A stretch of DNA of 64,000 bases. Source: Mesaphorura yosii (taxonomy: Eukaryota; Arthropoda; Collembola; Poduromorpha; Tullbergiidae). The stretch's first letter is position 1. The number at the start of each line of letters is the position of its first letter. The position numbers were made by a program, and so were the translations under genes. Below are positions 37,501-48,772 of the stretch, piece by piece. Location: assembly GCA_009869945.1 (NCBI GenBank), contig WIXG01000016.1, forward strand, positions 124,001-188,000. Reading direction: 5' to 3'. The notes under the pieces were generated by a model, which worked only from the letters and a program-made list of their open reading frames with translations, did not search any database and was not told the origin of the DNA.

Positions 37501-40500
37501 ACAGCAATAGCAGTAGCAATGGAAAAGCAGCACACTTGAAATATGATCTAATCGAATCTTTTCTTCTTTCACGCTCTCCTGTCGCCGTATCAAATTTACT
37601 TGTTAGACGCATATGTACATGTAGCTACACAATACATTGGCACTGGATGGCAACATCAAACATTCTCGCACATGAAATCAGTCCCATTCCTGAAAGTGCA
37701 GGCAGATAGAGGAAGTGTTTCACTTCAGTTTCTATCTGGAACCATTCCAAAACTTTACATGAATTAGCAGCGCTGGCTGTTGTACTCTAGGCATAGCAGA
37801 AGTAGAACTCGTGTAAGTGGCGTATTTTGCGTTTTATTAGTCAACGCTTGCAATGAGTGCATGGCAATGGCACGGCCGCCTGGTCACAATAACTAGCCAA
37901 GCCTTTGTCATCTTTCATGAAATACAATTTTGCAGACAATCGCCCCTCGCTGCTACAGTTTCCTCATTTGCAAGTATTTGCACTTCACACATGGCATCAA
38001 CCGCATGATTTTCGTTCAACGAATAAATTAGTAAATGGCCGAAGACCTGCAGCGAGAAAAGTCAAAAGAAGACGAAGAACGCGTGTAGGCTTGATGAAAC
38101 AAGCAAGTGTGAAATCTAGTTCAAGTCCCAGAACTGAAGAAGTGTTGAGTGGAACGCGAAAGTGGGGTCTTCGAACTGAGAGAAAGGTTCATGTGGTGCT
38201 AGAGAAGTGAAGAGGAGCTGGACGTACCACAAAAAACCATTACTATCACCATTACTCACACCTGCACACTCTGAGCGATAGAAAGGAAAGAGTGAATTCA
38301 TGGTGCTCGTTTTCCAGTTCCTATTGTACTACTTGACGATGGAGTCCGCAACCAGCAGCGAGAGAATGCGAACAAGATTCATTTATACGCACCAGGCACA
38401 AAAATCCATGATTTTCAAGTACCTCTGTCTTTAAAATAATATAATGCTATCCCAGTCGTTCACTTCTTTCTCTCTTAAATTGCAGCAAGCGGAACAGAGA
38501 CCACTTTCTCTCAATACTTTTCTGAATTTATTTAATTCGAGATACATTTCTTGCCGAGAGAAACGAACGAGCGAATCGCTTTCTCCGCACTCGTAACTTA
38601 TAGCACACAATCTATTATTGAGGACGTGAACGCCCGAGAAGTCGAAACTTTCCGATATTTATATTTTATTTATAGGATTGTTATCTCATAACTGGCAATA
38701 ATTCGTACGGGTATCACCTTCCTCCCAATTTCTTCTCCACACATATGAAATAATGCTCGGCCGCCGGTCTTAAATTTGAAATGAGGTATTTGAGAGGAAA
38801 TACATCAGACCAGATGCAATAAATTGGTTCCAAACACAAGAACAGTCCAATCATCAGCAGCGCTAAATTCATGTCGTTATTACTACTTCAACGAACGCCA
38901 TTAAAACCAGTGGTATCAGAATTTCAAATTTCCAGCACACGCCTAAAACAAAACAGAAGGCTGATACCAATCAAAACCTGAATCATTAGCAGTCAGTCTG
39001 CATGTTTCGTGTATTTTGGCTTTCATACATCGGTGAAAGTGAGCAGAATGCATAAATCAACAGCCTGCCTGGACAAAATCGTGCTTAGTTCTCGTTAGCC
39101 AGTCTTGCAGCTGCCTATTTTGACTAGTGAAATGTGAACTCACATGGCGATGATGGACAAATATGTGGAACTGACATAATTTCATTATAAGTTTACAGTT
39201 TTCATTATATTTCACAAAATTCTGCCTGGAATCAGAATTCTAGTCAAAGCTTGATTGAATCCTGCAGAGCAAAACGAGTACATGGTCATTAGGAACACGC
39301 AACCAGCATCAGCCAGGCGGGCAGGCAGCGGTGCAACGGGCATGTATCTGCATTTCATGTGAATAACCTCATCACGTGTTTGCCTTTCCTTCCCAAGTAT
39401 CAAGTTAGTTGTAACTGAGGCAAATATGATCAACACATCGCAGTAACATTTCCACTTCCAGCACAGACCATGCCGTGTTTGTTTGCTGAAGGATAGCATT
39501 TCGTTCTGCAATTTTCCTGGAGTGAAGCCTGGTTTATTAAATCTGACAATGGCAGAACACAGAGACGTCAATCACTCGCAAGTTTCGGGACACCGTGGCA
39601 CGCAGAAGCTGCCTGCGTACATCTTTCGTGTGATGCACGATTCCCAAGCTGTGAACAGGATTTCATTGTAAATATAAACACATTTCAATCATCCACTAAA
39701 TTTTGGCATAGTCAACCACGACACGACGTCGCTAACCGAATGCTGCAGCGCGTTTTCTGCACAGGTGAATTCTCAAATTAAATGTCGAGTAAGTCTGCTT
39801 CGTCACAAATTCTTGCAATCAGTGAAAAATGCAGAGGTTACAGAAAGAAAGAGCGCAGTGTGCGTTACGTGACGATTGATGGATGAACCCACAGACGCGT
39901 CTGCGAAAACATCAGCATTTCTGACTTCGACAAATGATTATAATAACAAAAGTGAAAAATTCCCTTACATCTGTTCCAAACTCGCAGATGCATCGCATTT
40001 TCGTATTTTGCACGCGGGATGGATTCGTTGCCAATAAACCCATTTGAAACTGGGTTACGACATAATGTATGGTGGAATAGCTGTCTGCTATTGCTGAGTA
40101 ATTCAATTGTGTGACCAGCAGAGCACGGATGTAGTTACGAAAACTCAACGAACTCTAAACTAGAAACTTTATGACTCAACACGCATAATTTCATCACAGA
40201 GCAGAGCGCATCGTGGAATCATCTCATCTGTCGAGAAACGCTTGATTTACGCAGATGAAGGCAATAAAAATCCCACACATAAAAATTCCTCGATGAATGA
40301 GCTCCAGCCTCGCTGGTTCGAAGAACAGAGCATATTTTAAAATTTATTTTTTGGCAAATGCTAGTAAGTCTGTATTTCAAAATAGCTTGAGTCATGCACC
40401 AGTAATGAGACCAAAAGACCGCTGTCCCTGTCCATCCTACTCGATTAATATCTTCTGCCGACATGAATTGAAAGCCGTCCGCTTTCATCGGTTGGCGAAT

Positions 40501-43500
40501 CGGGGAAGATGAATCCCGTCGTGAGCTAAATGAGATAATTTATCGCCATTACATGTTTATTAATAAAATCTTCAACTTTCAACTTCCTCATCGCATTGCG
40601 AGTGCCGACCATGGCAACTCTCCTCAGAGGAATGAGTGCGTTGAATTATTCTGTGTTCATACATGCAAACACGCTATTAATGAATTATAAGTTTCAAAAT
40701 GCTCTGAAATATTAAAACAAACAAAGCATAGAGTAAAATAATAGTCTCACTTTTCCCTGCTCTGCACATGATACGCCGATCATATCAGATGAATGATGGA
40801 AAAGCAGAGCGTAGACGCTTTCAACCCACTTCATTAGCTCAGTTGTTCGGTTCAGTAACACGATTCCCAAACGCCTCCATCGGAAGTGCCAAGTATCCAT
40901 GTAATGCATGTAAATTTCTCTGCTGCAAAACACGAGAGTCTACTCACACCGCTCCAAACTCCTACTTTTGTTTAAGAGGATCTTTTGTTGGACTTTTCTG
41001 TTTGCAGATTCACTGCTTGAGTTAAATTTCACGCAGCTTGCCAAATCACGGCCTTTGTCCTCTCACCCCGAAACATCGTTCAAATACGATTCGCACTAAA
41101 TGAAGCGAAGTGCTGTGCGATACTCTAAATCAAAACACTACAAAATGTGAAATACTCTCCGCGAGTCCGTTGCTGAAGTTTTATGAACAAAACGTGTTCA
41201 AAAGTGTTTGAGAAGTTGATGTGAGAAGAGGAGCAAATACCTAAATGCAAGATTATCCAACCAACCGCTTTGTCATCCTAAATGATGTTTGAAACTTTTT
41301 CTAATTCTTGGAAGTAGTCCAAAGAGTCTTTAGAACTCTTGTTTAAAGCAGGGTACAAGCACAATTCCGTGCTGAACTGAACCCCAGAGAAGGATCTTTT
41401 GTTCTCTCTGAGGCATGTTCGCTCTCTGGTTCATTAAGATTTTACAAATTAATAGCAATGGTTAACAACACGCATAATAACTCTTGCCTCTTCCATTTAG
41501 TACATCTCTCCGGAGATGCTACTTGAGCCTTAATGCACCACTTTCATTGTACTAATGTGCGTAATAAGAAGAATAATTACAAACAGCTCGTATTTATCCC
41601 TCAATTCATCTCCATGAGTGTGTACTTCGAATTCCGAACATTACAGATAACGAATTCTGGCAAACAAGGGCTTTAGTTCATGCGGTGACTCTTCATTAGT
41701 CCCAGTAAAAGCAGCAGAGGATTAAAATGGCGTAAATAGCGTTCACGATTCCCGTCATTTATTTTTAAGATTAAGAAAACTGCATGCATTTCAGTATTTG
41801 GACAGCAAATAATAAATAAGTCAATCCAATGATATCAATCTTGTTCAGATTTTGCAGATTGCGCAATTCTTATCGCAGTATTTGCATACATTTTGCATTA
41901 GTTTTATTTGGCGAGTTGCAATTTAGAATCACAATCGCAGATAACGGTTTTGTTCAGTCGTCTCATTAGTAAACAAGAGTTCCTTCAAAAATTATAAACG
42001 TGATGAGAATTTACCAAAGCCAAAAGTATTCAGACGTCGGACGTTAGAGTTAGAGCCTAAAGCAAGATTGACTTAAAAATTAATTGAATCGTACGCAAAT
42101 TGGCAATAAACCATGTTCTTAATCCTCCTCATGACCAATTGTAATCGAAGTACCGGTCCGACTGCTCGTTAGTATGCAATGCAGTGAAGTCAAGTCGCAG
42201 AGTATGGGAAATATAAGTGCTAAGTTCATGTGCAATGATACAATGCTTAATCGTTAAGTGAGTGAAAATGCAGGATTTACAAAAGTTGATTGAGCAAAAC
42301 ACGAATTCATGCCATAAATTCATTTCCCACCCTGAAACTGACAAGCCGACCACTTGCACAATTTCTCACCGTTGCAAGAGGATCCAGTATCGAGACAAGG
42401 ATGCGAAGTAAAGTTCAAATTATTCGTAAGCGTCATCACATTTATTGAAACAATGCTCGTTCTCAAGCTCAAATTTCTCAGGACTGGAATTGTGGACAAA
42501 TCCACGCGTCGTAATATCTTCCACTAAAGTCAATTAATCCATATGTTCTCACTCCGCGTACTCAAGAATTAAATTCTAGAATTTCCGTTATGTGATCTCC
42601 AAATGCCGTCGAGGCAAAAGAAGTCGTACTACTCGTTCAGTCTCCTCAATTTTCACTTTCGCTGTTCGCAGTTCTTGAGTAATATCATCATTATAATCAT
42701 TTTAAATTAAACCTGCTCAGAATTTCAATAAGTTGGACTTGCAGATCAAGAACCCAGCGTCCTTCTTTCGTCTGTACTAGCAAACTCAGAGCTTCCTCGA
42801 GTTCATCGAAATAATTGCCATGCTAAACGCTTTGTCTCTGTGACTGTGTCGTTGCTTGCGTTGCAATAGAGTTGAAGTTTCCAGTCCAATTCAATTGTAA
42901 TTCCCTGTCTGTAGTCACTCCCAAATAATAGACAGTGATGTCTGTCCTCCTCTGGCAGTAAGTCCCCAATCAGTCAACTGTTCACAATGCCAGCCAGCGG
43001 GCTATGCATTGATAGAGGAAGTTTGATAAAGTTCTCAAAAGTCGTTAATCTGGTTTCAGCACTGTCAACGTCTGGCTACTTTCATATGTAGGCGATGCAG
43101 TGCACGCCATTTATTGTTTCGTATTGCAAGGTTAAAATCCAATACATTGGAATAACAGTTCAAAGCTGCCTTCAGTATATGTTACCCATTCTTGTAATTC
43201 TATTTAAATGGGTTTAACTTCACACGCCTGAGTGACCTAATTTTCGTTCTATTGAGCCGAGGACTGATTAAATTGGTCACACAAGACAAATATGCGTTTA
43301 TCCCGTCGATTTTTTTGGTTGGTACAATGCGCCGGTCGTGGGCATACAAATGAGGGCTTTCAATTCGTTCCTGAAATGTGACAAGATCGCCAGGATCTAC
43401 ATGGAATTCTGACTTCAAAAGAATTTTATCAAGATGCTACGTCTATGCAAAAAGAACGCATACAGAAAGCGAGAACAAAAATGCGTATGGTCATGAATTG

Positions 43501-46500
43501 ACTTTAATGAAAAGAGGTGCTAAAGTAGCTAATCAACATAATTTCCCGACTGGCAAATGAGGTATAAAATGAAGGCAATCCGCACCAACTCAAGGATACT
43601 TGACAACCCGATTAATTCAATTCCATCGTTTCAAAAAATTGCAGAGTTGAATTCAATACTTTGGAATTTATACAATTATCAATTGCTTCAATCATGAAAT
43701 ATTGATCGCGTGTGAACAAAGTTTGGCTGCCTTTAATTTACTTTGGGACCGCCGTTTATTATTTGAACCCGTCGGCGGTGACTCATTTCAACATCTTCGA
43801 TCAAACCACAAGAAAACAAGCGACTGAAGAACTCTTCGTACCGAAACAGTTAGTCATCGTCGGACTTATCAGAGTCAGAATTCCGCGCACAGTGCTTTAG
43901 AGTTTCGTCAGGTGATTTCAAGCGGATAGAAATGCATAAGAACCCAAGAGAACGCAAGTGAATCCTGGCAGCAATATTGCTGCGGGATGAGAGTGCGCGG
44001 ACAATAGACGATGATTTCGTAATTTGTAAGATGAATCACAGTCGTGCTTGAGTTAGATGCCAAAACAAGAGAAGCGACAACTTAAATATATGAAAGGGAT
44101 GATGATCAAAAGAATTAGCCACCATGCTTGCATCCATCCTCCGTAAAATGACGTGGTAAAAATTTATCCTCGAGCAATTGCAACCTTGACTTTGGCTTTT
44201 GGTTGAAATGCTTTGCAACGAGCAACTCGCTAAGTGGGTTAACTGGGATGAACGGGAGTTTTGGAAAAATTTATTGAGCTTGGGTTTTTAATTGCAAGAA
44301 TGTTCTAAAAAGGGACCAATGGTGATACCGAACCCAAGAAAAGGCAACCTGCATCAAGAGCGCTTGATTTCGCTAGCCCGCGAAGAGATCTTTTGTCTCT
44401 AGCGAGTTTTTCACTCGAATAATCACATCATCGTAATAAAGGTTTCCAATTTCCTCTTCTCTTCTTATTTAAGAGTTAGGAGGAAGATGAGGAAGAGCGA
44501 TGAGGAAATCAGTGAACAAACAAGAGGACAAATTGCGAAAAGAAAAGAGGCAAGAGATTAGAGCGACCATAATCCGATACTGCCAAACTTCTCCATCTTG
44601 GTCAGCCCAGCATTTCAAGAAATTGCAAGATGATATTATTAGATACTTTGTACAAAGGAGAAACGGAGAAAGAAGCTTAAGGTGGATCACGAAACAGAGT
44701 CCCTAAGTTTCAAAGTTTCTCATCCTTGCAGGTACTCGCCAAGTTGCAATAAGCACAAGTGAAGCGGATTTTTTACGAAGTAAGAAAAAACTTGAGTTTC
44801 TTTAATGGTTAATTTCTAAAGCGTATTTATCTTCACAGCTTGTTTCAACAAAAGTCCAGTTCTCAGGTCTCAGCTTTCCCGGTTTGTGTTGACGATATGA
44901 GATGAGATTAAATATGATTGTCGATTAGAGGCTCATAACAAAGAAAGTAATGCGAGAAAGCGTCTCCTTTTCCAGACGCTACGCTGGAAGCTGTATTAAT
45001 AAAGAACAAGAGCAACTTGATACAGGACGGAGAAAGATCTGACGAACGAAGAACAAATCCACAATCTTACGATCAATCTAATTCTCGTCTCATGCTAAGC
45101 GGCCGTTAGTAGTTGGCCGACGGATAAATCACGACACGGCCTGGAGATAGTTCACGAGACCACGGCACGGGAAAACTAATAAGAGTGGTCAATACAAGTC
45201 ATGCGAAAAGCAATTCTTATAATGTTCTTGAACTAGTGCGTGGAAGACAAGTGCATACAGCATGCACCGGTGAACAATACGGAATGGAATGCGAGCCTTG
45301 TATCACTGAAAAATGTAACCTCGCTGCTGGAGAAGTTGGTGTGTAACAGTGTCTTGTGGTTCTTTTACTGCACAAGGCAAGATGTTGAGATGAAAGAGCA
45401 AGGACCAACGGAACACAACGCAGGTACGCCATAATAAAACTTTGTACACGCGTCTCGCACGTACAATGCACGCGTTTGTGTTTTGTTTGTGTTAGCGTCA
45501 TGCAGGAAGTTGGCGTATGTAACTTTCTCTTGTTTGTTTTTCTTTTCCGTCAATAAAATATTACATTCCATGAAATCCTACCTTCTCTCCTCTCATTTAA
45601 ACTCACGGCTTCCTCCTCCACTTTATCTTTCGCAGCAACAAGAATGCTGAACATTTTTTGATAAAAGCGCGTTGTGTAAACTTCAAACTATTGCAAACAT
45701 AAACTCAAATAACAGATCCCGTGTAATATTGCGCAGAACTCGACAGAAAGAGCAAACGCAAACGAAAACTCTTCAAATTACAAAACTCTAAGACGAGAGA
45801 ACAGAGAAATTCCAAACTGAAAGCAGAGGCCGAAGGCTGCGCAAGCATGCTGTCAGCAATTTGCCTGAAGCGTACCAAAGAAATCGAATTAGCAACCCTG
45901 GAATTCCTCATACTATTTGAATACTCGAACTGTTCTCACTACCGTAGGGACAATGAGAATGCATTGCGCTGCATTCTGGAATGCAAGGCATGGCCCAATG
46001 ACAAGATGCAATAAGCTAATGCACATTTTGCAAAAAATCAGACTGCGAAATACGAATCAGGAATCAGGGAAAGCAGAACGAACACCAGATGATGTACGAA
46101 CGCAATTTGAAGCGAGAGTAGTTACTGATTCGCAAAGGAGCCATTCATGAACAGCGAGCAAATTGCCACTTAGCAAAATGGCTCTGCTCTGTGCTGTGAC
46201 GCTGTCATGTTCATTTTGTTCACACTTCGTTCTGCACTGCACTGCTTCAGAATTCCACGATCACTGGAAAAAATCTCGTACATTTTACTCCAAACCTTTT
46301 GCCCTAGTTTAACTCAACTTTGCATTTGCATTTCCATTCCATTCGAAAACGCCAACTCGCCGTGAATGAAATATGACTTGAAAATTCAAAGCACGAATAA
46401 GGAAGGTACTAGTGAAGTTCATGAAACATGAGCTGAGAGCGAACGAGCAAATTAGTCGCGCGATGCAACAGCATAGAGAGAAATTAATTGGAGTTGTTAT

Positions 46501-46649
46501 TTGGCACATACCCAGTGCGAATCCGTCTTTGGTCCATTGAGCATGACCGGCTTGGTTCTCAATTTCACACCGAAGAATCGCCGTATCACCCAATTTGATT
46601 TCCACGTCTTCAGGTCGTCTGCGAAAGGATTGCTGCTGTGCCAAAACTT
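13164..46649 (-). CDS. sns: Nephrin / sticks-and-stones (SNS-Hibris) type Ig receptor; first exon not identified
   Basis: Single-pass adhesion receptor; in insects SNS/Hibris pair with Kirre/Roughest in myoblast fusion, nephrocyte diaphragms and cell sorting. Exons: 46649-46512, 26334-26155, 21361-21209, 20197-20009, 19908-19618, 18008-17709, 17623-17493, 17409-17256, 17194-16889, 16791-16516, 16438-16373, 16305-16090, 15644-15466, 15356-15267, 15193-14866, then 14618-14448 or 14415-14245, 14040-13892, 13802-13589, 13525-13164. All are GT-AG and in phase, giving about 1297 residues without the signal peptide. Order: nine Ig domains (about 1-890), fibronectin III (891-999), membrane segment (1000-1056), tail of about 240. 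WTKDGFALG plus YQCQVGPAR in Ig1, TPGFDGG-like WIPGFDGG in FnIII, and ATIEMYAPSSYNETVTGETL in the tail are SNS-family marks (from memory). Nine Ig plus FnIII excludes Kirre/Roughest, which have five Ig. Most domain borders are phase 1, as usual for Ig exons. Confidence 0.93.
13589..13802 (-). CDS. sns: Nephrin-like exon: cytoplasmic tail
   Basis: 214 bases encoding DDHGKGTGVSTYLVEQ, YPYGEMGGLRASTLPRQPK and DGYVDALRRNAYNQGF. Several tyrosines sit in acidic context. Confidence 0.88.
13892..14040 (-). CDS. sns: Nephrin-like exon: cytoplasmic tail, conserved SNS motif
   Basis: 149 bases encoding SEQGSSKSATIEMYAPSSYN, ETVTGETLSSISEKSASYSH, CDEYI. The ATIEMYAPSSYNETVTGET block is, from memory, the most conserved tail segment of insect SNS/Hibris and includes candidate phosphotyrosines. 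Confidence 0.93.
14245..14415 (-). CDS. sns: Nephrin-like transmembrane exon, version B (alternative)
   Basis: 171 bases, phase 1-1, exactly the length of version A. It encodes PRDLQLSLMLSGRADIPK, a hydrophobic span (IVIVSVSVIGTFLLLLNIIV) and basic MYKKSNTTKTK. The acceptor TTTTCAG has a strong pyrimidine tract; the donor is GTATAA. It lies 32 bases after version A, too close to be spliced to it in the normal way. Confidence 0.82.
14448..14618 (-). CDS. sns: Nephrin-like transmembrane exon, version A (alternative)
   Basis: 171 bases, phase 1-1. It encodes a linker (GGIEPLTINPDGDFQNNPIS), a hydrophobic span (LILIIFTVLGVVTLLLNVLL) and a basic stop-transfer QRRSKKR. The acceptor AAAG is preceded at a distance by a pyrimidine tract; the donor is GTGAGA. 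It is one of two tandem copies (see version B). Confidence 0.85.
14866..15193 (-). CDS. sns: Nephrin-like exon: fibronectin type III domain
   Basis: 328 bases. It first completes Ig9 (IDFATHHVQLDV) and then encodes the FnIII domain: APDTPLGLHAVNSTQDAVTL, TWIPGFDGGFPQSFIIKYTN, LATGTEYSFRIMAANVLGES. The hallmark Trp and Tyr positions are present. Confidence 0.94.
15267..15356 (-). CDS. sns: Nephrin-like exon: C-terminal part of Ig9
   Basis: 90 bases, 30 codons: VDLMTWESILIIKNVQSDDY, GQYECIASNL. The donor GTTAGC is slightly atypical. Confidence 0.9.
15466..15644 (-). CDS. sns: Nephrin-like exon: N-terminal part of Ig9
   Basis: 179 bases encoding KPDIDLSPQMAKAASNKGET, KLTCRARGAPNVTFSWSREG. First Cys and the Trp are present; ends phase 0, donor GTAAGT. 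Confidence 0.92.
15645..16089 (-). other. Nephrin-like intron between Ig8 and Ig9
   Basis: 445 bases; nothing recognisable. Confidence 0.8.
16090..16305 (-). CDS. sns: Nephrin-like exon: rest of Ig8
   Basis: 216 bases beginning ECGIDANPLDQSMIEWRYEE and ending GSYLCIVDNGIGEPVN, IFLIVK. Both Cys and the Trp are present. Confidence 0.93.
16373..16438 (-). CDS. sns: Nephrin-like exon: start of Ig8
   Basis: 66 bases encoding PASIVTEESWIMADQGEDAHL, with the typical GEDA-L strand just before the Cys of the next exon. Confidence 0.88.
16516..16791 (-). CDS. sns: Nephrin-like exon: Ig7, lacking the first Ig cysteine
   Basis: 276 bases, phase 1-1: KPIFQDSAETKVSVVEGEGK, VISTGAKGNPNVIKYKWNKN, GKYECEASNSEGS. 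Ser (TCG) stands where the B-strand Cys is expected; the F-strand Cys is kept. Confidence 0.93.
16889..17194 (-). CDS. sns: Nephrin-like exon: Ig6
   Basis: 306 bases, phase 1-1: PATGMTIQSQPKKLKEGEKG, LTCESGSSNPPSKVTFWRNG, YECEVKNPAIKRGKRE. Both Cys and the Trp are present, with an N-glycosylation site NLT. Confidence 0.94.
17256..17409 (-). CDS. sns: Nephrin-like exon: C-terminal half of Ig5
   Basis: 154 bases encoding VDSVLTSDGNIVTAELSMDA, VPFKCEAKNKAITTPL, VTFQVF. The upstream intron is 83 bases. Confidence 0.92.
17493..17623 (-). CDS. sns: Nephrin-like exon: N-terminal half of Ig5
   Basis: 131 bases encoding PPGQPYIYKGVANITAGQ, ITCTSTGGHPPATLAWYKNG. It ends in phase 0 with donor GTAAGT. 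Confidence 0.92.
17709..18008 (-). CDS. sns: Nephrin-like exon: Ig4
   Basis: 300 bases, phase 1-1: PPKEVKMTGPNEAKINDTIT, LTCASSNSNPAVEIALFKGG, VFTCQAVNRGYGD. Both Cys are present. The core Trp position after the first Cys appears to be Leu or Phe. Confidence 0.93.
18009..19617 (-). other. Nephrin-like intron between Ig3 and Ig4
   Basis: 1609 bases, with no recognisable coding or RNA feature. Confidence 0.8.
19618..19908 (-). CDS. sns: Nephrin-like exon: Ig3
   Basis: 291 bases, a whole Ig domain in a symmetrical phase 1-1 exon: YAPGAPRIDGYNED, TLICVSRGGNPLAQLIWFRN, ATFRCEASNMMS, LSVY. Both Cys and the core Trp are present. Confidence 0.94.
20009..20197 (-). CDS. sns: Nephrin-like exon: C-terminal half of Ig2
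   Basis: 189 bases, ending KYTCEARHPAFSRPQRVSVF and LSVQ; second Ig2 Cys present. It contains SKIKFLPTSEDDKAKYTC, the F-strand signature D-x-KAKYTC. Confidence 0.92.
20198..21208 (-). other. Nephrin-like intron inside Ig2
   Basis: 1011 bases, including a run of nine G at 20665-20673. No gene seen. Confidence 0.8.
21209..21361 (-). CDS. sns: Nephrin-like exon: N-terminal half of Ig2
   Basis: 153 bases encoding VPPVSVDITNHAADAEITL through ELECVAKEARPAATIVWYRN. First Ig2 Cys and core Trp are present. 3' site TTTCTAG, donor GTAAGT. Confidence 0.92.
21362..26154 (-). other. Nephrin-like intron between Ig1 and Ig2
   Basis: 4.8 kb without recognisable features. AT-rich and interspersed with short open frames that show no homology. 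Confidence 0.8.
26155..26334 (-). CDS. sns: Nephrin-like exon: C-terminal half of Ig1
   Basis: 180 bases encoding FPREIPNFPRYSMTG through EYQCQVGPARTNKAIRA to LNVI. It supplies the second Ig1 Cys and lies 20.2 kb from its other half. 3' site TCTCGCAG, donor GTAAGC. Confidence 0.92.
26335..46511 (-). other. Giant 20.2-kb intron inside Ig1
   Basis: No exon, RNA gene or mobile element is recognisable. Only scattered short open frames occur, the longest being 185 codons at 35198-35755 on the minus strand, which resembles no family I know. Small simple repeats occur, such as GGAA repeats near 32370. Confidence 0.75.
46512..46649 (-). CDS. sns: Nephrin-like exon: N-terminal half of Ig1
   Basis: 138 bases, phase 1 to phase 1, encoding VLAQQQSFRRRPEDVEIKLG to WTKDGFALG, with the first Ig Cys in LRCEI. 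A strong 3' splice site (T-rich, TTTGCAG) precedes it, so a signal-peptide exon must lie upstream. An AG at 46636 offers an alternative in-frame start at QQS. Confidence 0.9.
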
Positions 46650-48700
46650 CTGCAAAGACAAGAAAAAAGGAGTCGTAAGCACTTAAGTTTTGCTAATAAA
46701 TTCGATTTACCTTCAGACTTAACATAATAGCACGAATGGTAAATGCAAACTCCTATTTTTAGCATCGGCTTGCATTGTGTCTCACGCAGAGAAAGTTTGG
46801 GAAAAGTTCTAGAATCCTGAGAACTATCTCTGGTCTAGTGCGTAGTCTATAATTACATTGTGCCTGCAAGAGAAAGCTCGCAAATACTCTGGAATTACAA
46901 AACTCCAGGACTCTCACTGAATTAAGAATGTTTAACGAACTTCTTCCGTGTCATGACCTACATTTGTCATAATATTGGAAAGCTTTGTGGGAATGTCCGC
47001 AGCAAATTGCAGGGCCAAACCTCGGCGTTTTCTACAAACAAACACTTCAAACTCACAGGCGGGCTGGATATCCTTAAACACCGCTGCGCCGTCGTGTCCT
47101 GGTTTTGTAGTTTTTGAATTCTTGCATTTCCCTGTTTATTTGCACTGCTGTTAAATTTCTGTGATAATTAGATCTATTCTTCTCTAACTTCATTAGAGAC
47201 ATGGCACAACAAGAATATCGAAGCAAGGACTCGCCTAGCCGTTGGCGTGTGCAGTCTGCAGATTGCCTTCACTGCACTTCAGGGAGCACTCGCGGTGGCA
47301 GTACTCTTGAACTTCGCATTCATTCATACGTGTCAGTTCTCTACGCTTCTGCTTTCTCTCCTCTTTCAAAACACTCCACGTCCACGCCGCACTGCAACTC
47401 ACTCCACACAAGCAGGAGAGAGGAAAGTTCGAGAGACGTTCCTTACAATTATCATCATAATAAAGGAAGACATTGAATAATTGGTCGTGTTGAGACAGAG
47501 AAAAGTAAGAGATAACCACAAGTCTTAATTAACGACCTTCCCGAATAATAAATTATTCCAGCAGGACCAAGCCAAGCCAAAAGGCCATGGCCGCGCACAA
47601 AGCAAACTTCAGACAGTGCAGTGGAGAAGTCCTTGCACATTTCGCGCCGGAGTAGACTATCATCTTTGTCAGTGAAAAACGCGTGCCAACTTAGGATTCG
47701 AGACGAGAATGGACGCACACTGAAAGACCATCCAACGCGTTGTTGGATAATCCACGCGGTTTCAATTTTCGCATGCAAATTTCAGGCCACAAGTGCTAAT
47801 ATCGACACGAGCATGCCTCTTGTAAGTTATGGGAAGTTATTTCACTCCCCGGCCTAAATCCGGATCCAAGCCGCACTTCAGTTAATAAGTTGAGCCTAAG
47901 CAGCACATTTCAACAACAAAAGTCGAATATTTCATTTCTACATCATCGGCGCTCTCCTTGTAGTTTTACTTGAAGATGTTGATGTTGTTGTGCAAGTGAG
48001 AAAAGTGGTGCAGCAAAATTCAAAGAGCTGATCGAATTTTCCAGATTGAAAATTCTGGTCTACTTGAGTATGAAATCTATTTCAAATAGATTTTCCGACC
48101 GAGTAAATATAATACCAAGTAAGGAACTCACAACAACACAACGCATTAAGGATTGGGCGAACAGCGAACTAAACAACATGCCAGCCACTTTCGTAGTATG
48201 AATGACAACGGCAGCGGCAGCAGAGGAATCGACGCAAAAGTGGAAAACCTCTCCGGTTTAAGAAGATCGGCTCATGCTTGCTTGTTCAAGAACGCTTGAA
48301 TCAGCTTATTCTTGAGCGCTATCGAATTACTGCATTAGTCAGTATTCTACATTTAAATTCGTAGATTGATGGCGATAATAAAAGGCGTTATGAGACAAAA
48401 TCCGGTCCCAAATTTCAGGTCGAGCTTTGGGCCGCATTTAAATATCATCGGGCTCGAAGGCTCATAAACTAAATGAATTAATTTATTCCCTGTAATTACA
48501 TAACTCACTTCAAAAAGGGAGTCACTTCAGACGTGCCGCCAAGCCACGCTTAATCATACAGTAAACGTCGAAGGAAGGGAAAGTCGGTGAGAGGATTTGG
48601 TGTAGGCGAAGGGAGAAAGCGAATGTGAATTAGAATATAAACACGCCCGAGATTCAAGTTGGTGAAAAAGCTGTTGAACTCCATAATATGCAGTTCAAAC

Positions 48701-48772
48701 CGTGGCGGTGCACGAGACGGTAGTGAGGAGAAGCAGATGGAGAAGAGCCGTCAAGCGCACGTGAGGAGTCAT
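48701..48772 (-). CDS. Weak candidate for the missing signal-peptide exon of the nephrin-like gene
   Basis: An ATG opens 24 codons with the shape of a signal peptide: short basic start (MTPHVR), hydrophobic core (LTALLHLLLLTTV), then SCTAT. The following donor GTTTGA is poor. It can be joined in frame only to the alternative 3' splice site at 46636, not to the stronger one at 46650. A TATAAG lies about 50 bases upstream. It may be coincidence. Confidence 0.2.

Noticed and set aside
40300-40330. GGTTCGAAG resembling a tRNA T-loop
   Set aside because: No complementary T-stem and no upstream A-box at the right distance.
13164-46649. Assignment of the Ig gene to Kirre/Roughest (IrreC)
   Set aside because: Ig1 resembles both families, but nine Ig domains, a fibronectin III domain and the ATIEMYAPSSYN tail block fit nephrin/SNS only.
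46724-46776. Signal-peptide-like frame MQADAKNRSLHLPFVLLC just upstream of the Ig1 exon
   Set aside because: Its only phase-1 donor (GTTAAG) would join T to AA of the next exon and create a stop codon; the frame itself also ends at once.
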